6,713 nucleotides of DNA. Source: Gemmatimonadales bacterium. Its GTDB lineage: Bacteria > Gemmatimonadota > Gemmatimonadetes > Palauibacterales > Palauibacteraceae. The notes below the pieces were generated by a model, which was not told where the DNA came from, ran no database searches, and saw only the letters and a list, made by a program, of their open reading frames with translations. This document shows positions 1 to 6,032 of the stretch, one piece after another. The stretch lies in the NCBI GenBank assembly GCA_030608825.1, contig JAUWDL010000077.1:1-6713 (forward strand), written 5' to 3'. The first letter of the stretch is position 1. Each line of letters opens with the position of its first letter. A program made the position numbers and the translations under genes.

Positions 1-519
1 GCCGCGACCGCCACCGCCGGGTCCGGGATCGATGCCGCAAGCGGAGCCGCGCTCACGGAGGAGCCATCAGGGGAGCAGGACGCCGACGTCGTTCCGGAGA
101 CCGAGCCCGACGGCGTTCCGGAGACCGAGCCCGACGTGGAAGGCTCCTCTTCGAGTCTCGAATCACAACCGTCGGGCGAGGCTGCGGGGAGCGACGGGGG
201 TGCGAGCAGGACCATCACGCGGGAAGTGCTCGAGTTCACACGACTTCAGGGAGAGCTCGCGTTCCTCATCGGAGAATACGAGATCGTGAGGGCCGCATTC
301 GAGAGCGGCGAAGCCGGTTGTGAGGAGCTGAACACGCACTACACGAGCATCGACAGCGCGCACCTGCTCATGTCACGGGTCGTCGCACGCTGGCGTGAGG
401 TGCCGTACCGTCAGGTGAAGGCGTACGAGGAAATCTCGGGGATGGTCGACGGTACGCTCCGACACTACGCGGCCAGTGCCTGCGGACTCGATCCCAGCGA
501 GCTCCCTGGCGGCGAGTAG
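1..519 (+). CDS. C-terminal part of an unrecognised protein (5' end outside window)
   Basis: The reading frame is open from the first base to a TAG at 517-519, giving 172 visible residues. No ATG lies in this frame. The only internal candidate start is a GTG at 136, but the frame upstream contains a 24-bp in-frame repeat, so I treat the gene as running in from the left. The first ~70 visible residues are low-complexity and acidic (Ala, Gly, Ser, Pro, Glu, Asp), like a disordered linker. The last ~100 residues look all-helical, from TITREVLEF through the hydrophobic LAFLIGEYEIV to the end, and contain two cysteines (in AGCEEL and SACGLD). I recognise no family motif. The gene converges on the minus-strand gene ending at 578. 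What can be seen is a disordered linker plus a helical C-terminal domain; function is unknown. Confidence 0.75.
   Translation, partial: AATATAGSGIDAASGAALTEEPSGEQDADVVPETEPDGVPETEPDVEGSSSSLESQPSGEAAGSDGGASRTITREVLEFTRLQGELAFLIGEYEIVRAAFESGEAGCEELNTHYTSIDSAHLLMSRVVARWREVPYRQVKAYEEISGMVDGTLRHYAASACGLDPSELPGGE
88..135 (+). repeat. Two tandem copies of a 24-bp in-frame repeat
   Basis: The units at 88-111 and 112-135 differ by one base (gtc versus ggc at the start) and share gttccggagaccgagcccga. They encode VVPETEPD and GVPETEPD, an acidic Pro/Glu repeat in the linker of the partial protein. The period is a multiple of three, so copy-number change would keep the frame. Confidence 0.85.
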
Positions 520-555
520 AGCCGATCGCGTGGTGGGCTCCTGCGCCCGCCGCCC

Positions 556-585
556 GAGAAGCGCGCCTTCGGGAAGGCTATTCTC
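556..585. terminator. Hairpin between convergent genes, possible bidirectional terminator
   Basis: GAGAA (556-560) pairs with TTCTC (581-585), and inside it GCCTT (565-569) pairs with AAGGC (574-578) around a CGGG loop, with a small internal loop between the stems. It lies 37 bp past the plus-strand stop and overlaps the stop codon of the minus-strand gene. No T-tract follows on either strand, so intrinsic termination is only plausible. Confidence 0.35.
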
Positions 586-1198
586 CTGCCTCGGCGTCCT
601 CGCGAACGATCATGATGTGGGAGAACAGCTTCCCCGAGTTCATCACCCACGGCATGCTGTCCTGGCGCTCCGTCGGAAGGCCCATCGCCTCGGCGGTTTG
701 ATAGGGCGTGAAGATGATCCGAAGCTGGCTGACCTCGCCGCTCGCCTGCCCGGTGGCCGGATCGTAGCTGCCCGCCGGCCCGTCGATCACGTGAAGCACG
801 GCCGGCTGCTCGGGTAGCACGACTTTGCCGGCCTCGACCTCTTCCTCGAGGCGCCGGTCTCTCTCTGCCTCCTCCAGGTTCTCCTCACGCAGCTCTCGGC
901 TGCGCGAGAGCAGGGGATGAAGCGCCTCGGGATAGCACACCACCCTGAAACGCTCGTTGTCGGGCTCGTCCGCGATACAAATCATGCCGTTGGTGCCTTC
1001 GCGAAGATCGGTGCGCTCGCCCGACTCGTTCCACCCTATCACCGTGGCGTCGGCCCGCATCTCATCAGGCAGAGGAAGGGTGGCCGCCGCGACCTGTGCT
1101 TCGGCGGTCGGTGCCTGGGCCAACGTCGGAGGGGGGGCGATCAGGATCAGGACGAAGAGCGAGACGAACAGCTTCGGACTGCGATGGATGGGGCGCAT
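578..1198 (-). CDS. Small exported protein of unknown function, 206 aa
   Basis: The chosen start is the ATG at 1198-1196. GGAG sits 7 bases upstream, and the protein then opens with a classic signal peptide: positively charged MRPIHRSPK, a hydrophobic core of about 13 residues (LFVSLFVLILIAP), and a likely cleavage near TLAQA at residues 25-29. An upstream in-frame start at 1285 would bury this signal peptide behind 29 residues and is not preferred. The mature part holds two cysteines (C74, C88) that could form a disulfide, a highly charged probable helix or coiled coil at about 98-125, and a C-terminal segment with WVMNSGKLFSHIM. I do not recognise a named family. A periplasmic or secreted location is inferred from the signal peptide. 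It follows the SBP56-like gene on the same strand after a 138-bp gap, so it may be independently transcribed. Confidence 0.8.
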   Translation of the reverse strand: MRPIHRSPKLFVSLFVLILIAPPPTLAQAPTAEAQVAAATLPLPDEMRADATVIGWNESGERTDLREGTNGMICIADEPDNERFRVVCYPEALHPLLSRSRELREENLEEAERDRRLEEEVEAGKVVLPEQPAVLHVIDGPAGSYDPATGQASGEVSQLRIIFTPYQTAEAMGLPTERQDSMPWVMNSGKLFSHIMIVREDAEAGE

Positions 1199-1235
1199 AG
1201 GCAGCTCCGGGCGTCTGGGGGCTCGTACTTTACGC

Positions 1236-1253
1236 GTCACAGCGAGGTGTGAC
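1236..1253. promoter_or_regulatory. Inverted repeat in the upstream region of the small exported protein gene
   Basis: GTCACA (1236-1241) and TGTGAC (1248-1253) form a perfect 6-bp inverted repeat around a 6-nt spacer, 38-55 bp upstream of the ATG at 1198. The size and place suit a dimeric repressor or activator site. The half-sites are TGTGA-like but in the opposite order to the CRP consensus (TGTGA-N6-TCACA), so this is not a CRP site. It could also simply form a short hairpin. Confidence 0.25.
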
Positions 1254-1336
1254 CGGAGGATGAGGCCGACGCCGCCCGCCCGCAATGGCCATTGGCGATC
1301 GCGCCGGGAAGCTGACGGACACCGATCCGGCGCCGC

Positions 1337-2629
1337 TCAGTTGCGACTGAAGACGGCCCCGTGCGGAGCGGCCGGCCCGGTGTCTCCGTGAGGCCAGCTG
1401 GCGCGACGCAGATCCACTCCCGGGCGCCCTGCCAGCGGCTCCCGGAAGCCCTCCTCCAGCTCCAGCTCACCGGTCTCGTGATCCAACCGAGCGAGCAACA
1501 CCCGGCCGGCCAGTCCTGCGTACCCCGTGATCACGATCCGTCCGCCGCCCGGCTCCAAGCTGATCCAGTGCGGCACGTCGTCCGGCTCGAGCGTCAGTCG
1601 GGCGACCTCCACCGGCCGGTCGGGATCGGTGATGTCCAGGGTCACGAGGGCGTGCTCGGCCGGAACCGTGTGAATCCAGAACCGCTCCGTCACGACGGGA
1701 AGCGCGCAGTACGTACCCTCCCGCTGCGGGAACGCGTACACGAGCTCGGCCGTTGGCTCCTCCTCCAGGCCGTCGAGCTTGTAGAGGCCGCAGGAGAACG
1801 TCGAGACGAGCACCGTCCGCCCGTCGGCCAGCAGCCTGGGCTCGGCCGTGCCCAGGTGCTCGGATCCCAGAGCGCCGGGCTCCAGAACGACCGTGCTTCG
1901 TAGGGAGAGATCCGAGAGTCGCCAAACCTGCACCGCCGGATTGAGTACGCCGGCCATGTCCGTGCTGGTGGTAACGACGCGGTCGAGCCCGGGGACGGCG
2001 CAGAGGCTGTAGGGTCGGATGGTGGGATCCAACTCGGGGACGGCGGCGCTCCCCGAGCGGATCGGGACGCCGGACGGATCCAGCTCGACCAGGCCTCCCG
2101 TCTCCACGGAGCCGCCGCCCGGCCGAGACCGTCTCTGAAACGTGGCGAGGATGTTCCCGTTCGCGAGGCGCTCGAAGCTGTGCGGATGGTGGTATTCGCC
2201 AGCTTCCGCAAAGTAGCCCGCCATGGAGGGAGCCTCGGGTTCGTTGAAATCGATGAGGAAGGTGAGGCCCGCGTCGAACGCGTTGGCGAGAAGGATCCCG
2301 CCCTCGGGCATCGCGTGTTCGGTGTGGTGAGCCCGGCCGCCGAAGCCGACGGCGAGGGTCGTGATCACCTCGGCATAGGTCGGGGAGTCGCGCCGCACGT
2401 CGATAACGGCCAAGAAATCGCTCTCCGACTCATCGTCGTCCGCGGCCCACACGTACAGGTAACTCGCCGGATCGCCCGTATCGCCGGTGGAGCCCTCGCC
2501 GCCTCCCGATCTCTCGCCCGGTCCGTCGGCTCGGCTGCAGCTCGTCGAGATGAGCAGTGCGATCCACAGCGCTTGCGCGAGGGGCTGTGGCAAGAGGTGG
2601 ATCCCGCCGGTCATCCAACGGCCGCTCAT
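1337..2629 (-). CDS. Selenium-binding protein (SBP56)/methanethiol oxidase-like beta-propeller, possible lipoprotein
   Basis: 430 aa. The ATG at 2629 has GGAG six bases upstream; the next ATG (residue 6) has none. Residues 18-30 are hydrophobic and end in ISTSC, so C31 may be lipidated, although Ser at the -3 position is unusual for a lipobox. After a Gly/Ser/Asp linker, DFLAVIDVRRDSPTYAEVI (residues ~71-89) resembles the N-terminal SBP56 segment that I recall in human SELENBP1 as DYLATVDVDPKSPQYCQVI, followed as there by a His pair (H101, H102). Other family-like pieces are HHPHSFERLANGNI (147-160), GGLVELD (178-184), LDITDPDRPVEVARL (331-345) and the His-rich end WPHGDTGPAAPHG (412-424). 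Members include copper-dependent methanethiol oxidases that convert methanethiol to formaldehyde, sulfide and peroxide; that activity is not shown here. The cysteines that follow the His pair in SELENBP1 are absent. It is divergent from the M1 peptidase gene. Confidence 0.85.
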   Translation of the reverse strand: MSGRWMTGGIHLLPQPLAQALWIALLISTSCSRADGPGERSGGGEGSTGDTGDPASYLYVWAADDDESESDFLAVIDVRRDSPTYAEVITTLAVGFGGRAHHTEHAMPEGGILLANAFDAGLTFLIDFNEPEAPSMAGYFAEAGEYHHPHSFERLANGNILATFQRRSRPGGGSVETGGLVELDPSGVPIRSGSAAVPELDPTIRPYSLCAVPGLDRVVTTSTDMAGVLNPAVQVWRLSDLSLRSTVVLEPGALGSEHLGTAEPRLLADGRTVLVSTFSCGLYKLDGLEEEPTAELVYAFPQREGTYCALPVVTERFWIHTVPAEHALVTLDITDPDRPVEVARLTLEPDDVPHWISLEPGGGRIVITGYAGLAGRVLLARLDHETGELELEEGFREPLAGRPGVDLRRASWPHGDTGPAAPHGAVFSRN

Positions 2630-2800
2630 CCGCCGCTCCGCGTCTCCTGTTACCGGGTGTCTTCGGAGGTCGTCAAGAAGACAGCATCAGCTCTCGCGGG
2701 GTAACGCGCAACTCGGATCGAACCCGAAGCGTTCTGTGTACACGAAGCCAACATGACGCGCCGGATTTTGACAGGGCCCCAGAGGATCAGGACATAGAGG

Positions 2801-4879
2801 ATGAAGCCAACGACCCGACTCGCATTCCTTTTCGCGGCTCTTGCGGCGCTGAGCATTTCGGCCGCCGTTCCCGACGCGCTGGGGCAGGCCCCACCCGACT
2901 CGCTGCAGGCTGCGGCCGGTTCGGTTCCGGCCGGCGAGGGCCAGACAGAGGAGGCCGCGGAAGCCGCAGAGGAACTGGCTGCCGGCGGGATATTTCGGCC
3001 CGTCGACGTACCCTCTCCGGGCGAGTTCCGAACGCTTTCCGGCGCTCCGAGCGCTTCCTACTGGCAGCAGGCTGTGAGCTACGAGATCAAGGTGGCGTTG
3101 GATCCCGAGACCCATCGGATCACCGGCAGCGAGAAGGTCACGTACACGAACAACAGCCCGGACTCCCTCTCGTCGATCTGGCTCCAGCTCGACCAGAACC
3201 TTTTCCGACCAGACAGCCGCGGATCGGAAAGAGCGGCTCGGATGGAAGAGGAGGCTGGCGACGTCAGATTCCAGGGGATGTTCGAGGGCGGCGGCTACGA
3301 CATCGAGCGGGTCGCCGTCATTCGAGACGAGGTTCCGCTCGACGTCCCGTACGAGATCGACGGCACGATGATGGAGATCCAGCTCGACCGGCCGGTGCAG
3401 CCCGTAGGCGGAGAGCTGGAAATCGAGGTGGACTTCTCGTTCACCATCCCCGAGTCGGGCGCCGACCGGATGGGTCGCCTCAAGGTGAGGAAGGGTACGG
3501 TTTACGAGCTCGCCCAGTGGTATCCGAGAGTGTTCGTCTACGACGACGTCACCGGCTGGAACGCGATGCCCTATCTCGGGCAGGGAGAGTTCTACCTGGA
3601 GTTCGGCGATTTCGACGTCGAGATCACGGTTCCGCGAGACTTCATCGTCGCCGCCACCGGTGAGCTGCAGAACCCGGAGGAGGTCCTGACGGCTGACCAG
3701 CGACAAAGGTTGGAGCTGGCGAGCAGGAGCTCCGTGACCGTTCCGATCATAGAGAAGGACCACGTGGGCAAGGAGGAGTATCGGCCGATAGGGACGGGCC
3801 CTCTCACCTGGAAGTTCCGCGCCGAGGACGTGCGCGACTTCGCCTGGGCCGGCTCCAAGGCGTTCATCTGGGATGCCGGCAGCTGGGACGGGATCCTCGC
3901 GATGTCGTTCTATCCCCAGGAGGGTCTGGGGGCCGGTGGGCGTGGTCCTCCCATACCGGGATGGGAGATGTCGACGGAATACGTCCTCCACGCGCTGGAG
4001 TTCTACTCCGAGTGGTACAGGTATCCGTACCCGGTGGCGATCAACGTGGCGGGGACGGCGCTTGGGATGGAGTACCCAATGATCGTCTTCTGCTCGGTCG
4101 AGGCTCGCGGGCTCGGGCTGTTCCTCGTCACGGATCACGAGATCGCTCACACCTGGTTTCCGATGCTGGTCGGATCCGATGAGCGTCGCTACGCGTGGAT
4201 GGATGAAGGGTTCGACACCTTCATGAACCACTACTCGCTGACGGACTACGGGGGCGCCGATGCGTGGCCGGCCGATCCCGTGCTACCGAGAAACAGCGCG
4301 AGGCTCACCCGATCCGAGGATCTGGCCGAGCCGATCATGACGGCGCCCGATGATCTGAGTGAGGACCAACTCGGTTTCCTCGGATACACAAAGCCGGGGA
4401 TGGTGCTCTATCTGTTGCGTGAGTACGTGCTGGGCCCTGACGTCTTCGACGCCGGGTTCACGACGTACATCGAGCGCTGGGCCTACAAGCATCCTCAGCC
4501 CGCCGACTTCTTTCGGACGATGGAGGACGCATCCGGCGAGGACCTCGATTGGTACTGGAACTCGTGGTTTTACGGCAACGGCTACCTGGATCAGGCGGTT
4601 ACGGATGTCATCCGGCAGGACGGGAACAGCACCGTGACCATCCGGAATCGCGGCGACGCCGTGATGCCCATGGAGGTCCGTTTCGTGTTTCGTGACGGGA
4701 CTGACGAGTGCCGCAGGCTGCCGGTGGACATCTGGCGCGACGGCGACACGTACACCGTCGAGTTCGAGGGGAAGAACGTGCGGACGGTGCACATCGATCC
4801 GCGCGGCATGCTGCCCGATGCGAACCGCAGCAACAACGTACACGGTAGAGGCGTGGTGACGCGCGTGGCGGAGTGCTGA
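2801..4879 (+). CDS. Secreted M1-family zinc metallopeptidase, 692 aa
   Basis: The ATG at 2801 has AGGA eight bases upstream and begins a clear signal peptide (MKPTTR, then an Ala/Leu core, likely cleaved after ALG at residue 28). A disordered Ala/Glu-rich linker leads to an N-terminal beta domain starting near Y87 (SYEIKVALDPETHRITGSEKV is typical of M1). The exopeptidase motif appears as GMEYP (422-426) instead of GAMEN, a known variant. The zinc site HEIAH (446-450) is followed after 18 residues by E469, the classic HEXXH-X18-E spacing: H446, H450 and E469 bind zinc and E447 is the catalytic base. Y529 in GYTKPG fits the transition-state tyrosine. A beta-rich C-terminal domain follows DLDWYWNSWFYG (582-593). 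All key residues are present, so an active periplasmic or secreted aminopeptidase-like enzyme is likely; the substrate is unknown. No downstream gene shares the transcript within the window. Confidence 0.95.
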   Translation: MKPTTRLAFLFAALAALSISAAVPDALGQAPPDSLQAAAGSVPAGEGQTEEAAEAAEELAAGGIFRPVDVPSPGEFRTLSGAPSASYWQQAVSYEIKVALDPETHRITGSEKVTYTNNSPDSLSSIWLQLDQNLFRPDSRGSERAARMEEEAGDVRFQGMFEGGGYDIERVAVIRDEVPLDVPYEIDGTMMEIQLDRPVQPVGGELEIEVDFSFTIPESGADRMGRLKVRKGTVYELAQWYPRVFVYDDVTGWNAMPYLGQGEFYLEFGDFDVEITVPRDFIVAATGELQNPEEVLTADQRQRLELASRSSVTVPIIEKDHVGKEEYRPIGTGPLTWKFRAEDVRDFAWAGSKAFIWDAGSWDGILAMSFYPQEGLGAGGRGPPIPGWEMSTEYVLHALEFYSEWYRYPYPVAINVAGTALGMEYPMIVFCSVEARGLGLFLVTDHEIAHTWFPMLVGSDERRYAWMDEGFDTFMNHYSLTDYGGADAWPADPVLPRNSARLTRSEDLAEPIMTAPDDLSEDQLGFLGYTKPGMVLYLLREYVLGPDVFDAGFTTYIERWAYKHPQPADFFRTMEDASGEDLDWYWNSWFYGNGYLDQAVTDVIRQDGNSTVTIRNRGDAVMPMEVRFVFRDGTDECRRLPVDIWRDGDTYTVEFEGKNVRTVHIDPRGMLPDANRSNNVHGRGVVTRVAEC

Positions 4880-4883
4880 GGAA

Positions 4884-4902
4884 GCACGAGCCGCTCTCGT
4901 GC
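4884..4902 (+). terminator. Hairpin just after the M1 peptidase gene
   Basis: GCACGAG (4884-4890) and CTCGTGC (4896-4902) form a perfect 7-bp stem with a 5-nt loop, beginning 4 bp after the stop codon. Only CAAAAT follows, not a T-tract, so it may protect the 3' end or terminate weakly. A second small hairpin, CCCC/GGGG at 4982-4994, lies further on. Confidence 0.35.
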
Positions 4903-4995
4903 CAAAATCGATCCGAATGGATGCCGGTCGGCCGCCTGGCACAAGGATGACCGTTACGAAACTTTAGAAAAACACTCATTGCCCCGCCAAGGGGG

Positions 4996-5024
4996 TTGCA
5001 CAACAAAAAGATTTTTTTTATCAT
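4996..5024 (+). promoter_or_regulatory. Sigma70-like promoter ahead of the structured RNA
   Basis: TTGCAC (4996-5001) and TATCAT (5019-5024; five of six matches to TATAAT) are separated by exactly 17 bp. The spacer and the sequence from about 4957 are strikingly A/T-rich for this genome, with A and T runs that could act as an UP element or ease melting. The -35 box is only half-consensus. The expected transcription start is near 5030-5032. No protein start codon with an open frame follows, but a structured RNA does. Confidence 0.5.
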
Positions 5025-5025
5025 T

Positions 5026-5299
5026 GGGTGTGCTCAAGGAGGAGGCACCGGCGAGCCGGATCGCCGCACCCTCTGGCAGAAGCACCGGTCGCCCGACTGG
5101 CGATAAACCGAAGGGCTTCGGCCCGGAAAACAGACGCCGAACCGCGGATCGGGTGAAGCTGGTACCAGATCGGTGTGGTCTCGAAAGAGAAGCGCAATCG
5201 ACCGAGACTGAATTGCTAGAAGGCAGACGGGTTTACTCGCAAGAGTAAGTCAATCGTCCTCTCAGCCCCCGACACTCTTCGGAGTGCGCGGGGGCTGAG
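5026..5299 (+). ncRNA. Unidentified structured non-coding RNA, about 270 nt
   Basis: The segment is a dense string of hairpins: CGGCGA/TCGCCG (5049-5066); TCGCC/GGCGA (5089-5103); GGGC-UUCG-GCCC (5113-5124); TCTC-GAAA-GAGA (5179-5190); GCAAT/ATTGC (5194-5216); TTACTC-GCAA-GAGTAA (5233-5248); and the terminal GC hairpin 5261-5299. Two loops are cUUCGg and two are GNRA, and all four have these stable identities only on the plus strand, which fixes the sense. GGGTG (5026-5030) can pair with CACCC (5067-5071) to close a compact three-way junction. A loop in it exposes AAGGAGG (5036-5042), a perfect Shine-Dalgarno sequence with no start codon after it. The 5' end is uncertain: if TATCAT is the -10 box, transcription would begin near 5031 and the GGGTG strand would be lost. 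I could not match it to tmRNA, RNase P RNA, SRP RNA or a riboswitch I know; a divergent 6S RNA is not excluded. Confidence 0.5.
5261..5299 (+). terminator. Strong GC hairpin with UUCG loop at the end of the RNA
   Basis: CTCAGCCCCCG (5261-5271) pairs perfectly with CGGGGGCTGAG (5289-5299). Inside, CACTC (5273-5277) pairs with GAGTG (5282-5286) around a TTCG loop, leaving only a small asymmetric bulge (A against CG). Sixteen base pairs make it by far the strongest hairpin in the window. No T-run follows (TACATCTGGG), so it may be the 3' stabilising domain of the RNA rather than a textbook intrinsic terminator. Confidence 0.5.
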
Positions 5300-5304
5300 T
5301 ACAT

Positions 5305-5326
5305 CTGGGTACCATGTCGCACCCAG
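5305..5326. repeat. Short inverted repeat downstream of the RNA
   Basis: CTGGGT (5305-5310) and ACCCAG (5321-5326) are perfectly complementary with a 10-nt loop. It begins 6 bp after the strong GC hairpin, so it could be another helix if the transcript reads on, or part of the DNA-level organisation leading to the origin candidate. Confidence 0.35.
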
Positions 5327-5370
5327 GCGCCACTCCGTTGGGCGAGACGCTCACCCTCAGCCTATCCCCC

Positions 5371-5403
5371 GATGCTCATTTGATAGCCTTAGGTCCGAGC
5401 ATC
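5371..5403. repeat. Inverted repeat GATGCTC/GAGCATC
   Basis: GATGCTC (5371-5377) and GAGCATC (5397-5403) form a perfect 7-bp inverted repeat with a 19-nt spacer. It lies between the structured RNA and the AT-rich segment. Either a read-through RNA helix or a protein site is possible; nothing decides between them. Confidence 0.35.
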
Positions 5404-5426
5404 AGCTGACCCGAGCCGTGCTAGCC

Positions 5427-5563
5427 TTTTGATCTAGTTTTTAGCAAAAACGGTTCTCAGGAATTGTGGACAACTTGTGGATAGAAATCCACAAATCCTT
5501 GTTGTCCAGGATCAGAAAGGAGTCCGGCTTCCGCCATCGAGTTATCCCCGCCCGTGTGGATTA
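5427..5563. other. oriC: Replication-origin candidate: AT-rich segment plus DnaA-box cluster
   Basis: An A/T-rich stretch (about 5427-5466), itself containing the inverted repeat GTTTTT-AGC-AAAAAC (5437-5451), abuts a cluster of 9-mers close to the DnaA box TTATCCACA. They are TTGTCCACA (5465-5473, minus, 8/9), CTATCCACA (5476-5484, minus, 8/9), AAATCCACA (5485-5493, plus, 7/9), TTATCCCCG (5542-5550, plus, 7/9) and TAATCCACA (5555-5563, minus, 8/9), plus a weak TTGTCCAGG (5502-5510). Three 8/9 matches within 100 bp are far more than chance predicts. A DNA-unwinding element beside clustered DnaA boxes is the standard bacterial oriC layout. No dnaA, dnaN or gyrB gene is visible, and the boxes are imperfect, so a DnaA-titration or DnaA-regulated site is the alternative. 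Confidence 0.5.
5467..5508. repeat. Large dyad built from DnaA-box-like sequence
   Basis: TGGACAAC (5467-5474) pairs with GTTGTCCA (5501-5508), and TTGTGGAT (5475-5482) with ATCCACAA (5487-5494) around an AGAA loop. That is 16 perfect pairs with one 6-nt bulge (ATCCTT, 5495-5500). The dyad places DnaA-box-like sites in head-to-head orientation, suggesting paired DnaA binding, though the same strand could also extrude or fold as a hairpin. Confidence 0.7.
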
Positions 5564-5935
5564 CGTCGGTTGACGAGCGAGTCGAGCTATCGCCAGGGAA
5601 CCAGGGCGGCCATCGGCTCATTCCTACCGGGTCTCCGCGCTCCCGACCTGAGAACCAGGGACGAGGCGTTGCTCGCTCTCGATCTGCCTCCCGACGTCCA
5701 GATTCCACGTCCACCGGGAGCCATCACGAGGCCGGCCACGCCGATGGTGGCGGTGTTCGAGATCGACGAGAGCATCACCATAGGACGCCGGCGCTGAACC
5801 ACGATCGCGCGACGCCCGTATGGTTGATGCAGGAGGTCACCTTCGCGGCTGGCCGACCGGTCGTCGGGGGCGGGACTCGGCTGCCGTAGCGGCCTCGTCG
5901 TGAATCGCACGAGTCACCGATGGCGTCGGCTCGGG
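5564..5935. other. Stretch with no recognisable gene
   Basis: No convincing gene is present. A plus-strand frame runs to a TGA at 5795-5797 and its last ~30 codons (ending in VAVFEIDESITIGRRR) have protein-like codon use. However, its only upstream GTG (5477) lies inside the DnaA-box dyad and lacks a ribosome binding site, and the rest of the frame looks random. It may be the remnant of a gene end. Overlapping frames on both strands are Arg/Pro/Ser-rich shadows. Minor items are two copies of AACCAGGG (near 5599 and 5653), a 10-bp palindrome CGACCGGTCG (5854-5863) and an orphan AGGAGGT near 5831 with no start codon after it. Confidence 0.5.
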
Positions 5936-5964
5936 TTGACTCCGGATCTCCCGATTACTAGCAT
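5936..5964 (+). promoter_or_regulatory. Candidate promoter for the JAMM protease gene
   Basis: TTGACT (5936-5941; five of six to TTGACA) and TAGCAT (5959-5964; four of six to TATAAT) are separated by 17 bp. CATAAT (5962-5967) matches the -10 better but with 20-bp spacing. Either would give a leader of roughly 90-95 nt before the ATG at 6066. Confidence 0.4.
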
Positions 5965-6032
5965 AATGTGTCCCGCCTGTATGCCCAACCGTCCTTTTGT
6001 CAGCCGCTGGAATCAGCATTGAAACGCTGTAC

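Noticed and set aside
1236..1253. CRP-binding site
   Set aside because: The half-sites are in the order TCACA-N6-TGTGA, the reverse arrangement of the CRP consensus TGTGA-N6-TCACA.
1199..1285. Upstream start at 1285 for the small exported protein
   Set aside because: It would add 29 residues before an obvious signal peptide, while the ATG at 1198 has a well-placed GGAG.
2647..2676. Minus-strand TTGACG (2671-2676) with TAACAG (2647-2652) as promoter of the SBP56-like gene
   Set aside because: The -10 match is poor and the implied transcription start would fall on top of the Shine-Dalgarno sequence at 2636-2639.
2768..2773. Perfect TTGACA as a -35 box for the M1 peptidase
   Set aside because: At 17-19 bp downstream there is no reasonable -10 box (GACATA, CATAGA), and a start from it would leave almost no leader before the ATG at 2801 and its ribosome binding site.
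2557..3663. 368-aa plus-strand open frame overlapping the M1 gene start
   Set aside because: It is Arg/Gly-rich and low-complexity, out of frame with the M1 gene, which has all catalytic motifs and a signal peptide.
2687..4231. 514-aa minus-strand open frame
   Set aside because: It is antisense to the M1 peptidase, has no recognisable domain and is rich in Arg/His/Pro/Val. Long shadow frames are usual opposite high-GC genes.
4979..5248. 89-aa open frame across the structured RNA
   Set aside because: It crosses the promoter and several hairpins, has no credible ribosome binding site at its start, and its product is a Lys/Arg-rich string with no domain.
5026..5299. tmRNA, RNase P RNA or SRP RNA
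   Set aside because: The tRNA-like acceptor end of tmRNA, the conserved GAGGAAAGTCC segment of RNase P and the GGAAGG/AGCAG segment of SRP RNA are all absent.
5587..5910. 107-aa minus-strand open frame in the region right of the origin candidate
   Set aside because: It is Arg/Ser/Pro-rich, has no ribosome binding site and no motif, and it overlaps another equally weak plus-strand frame.
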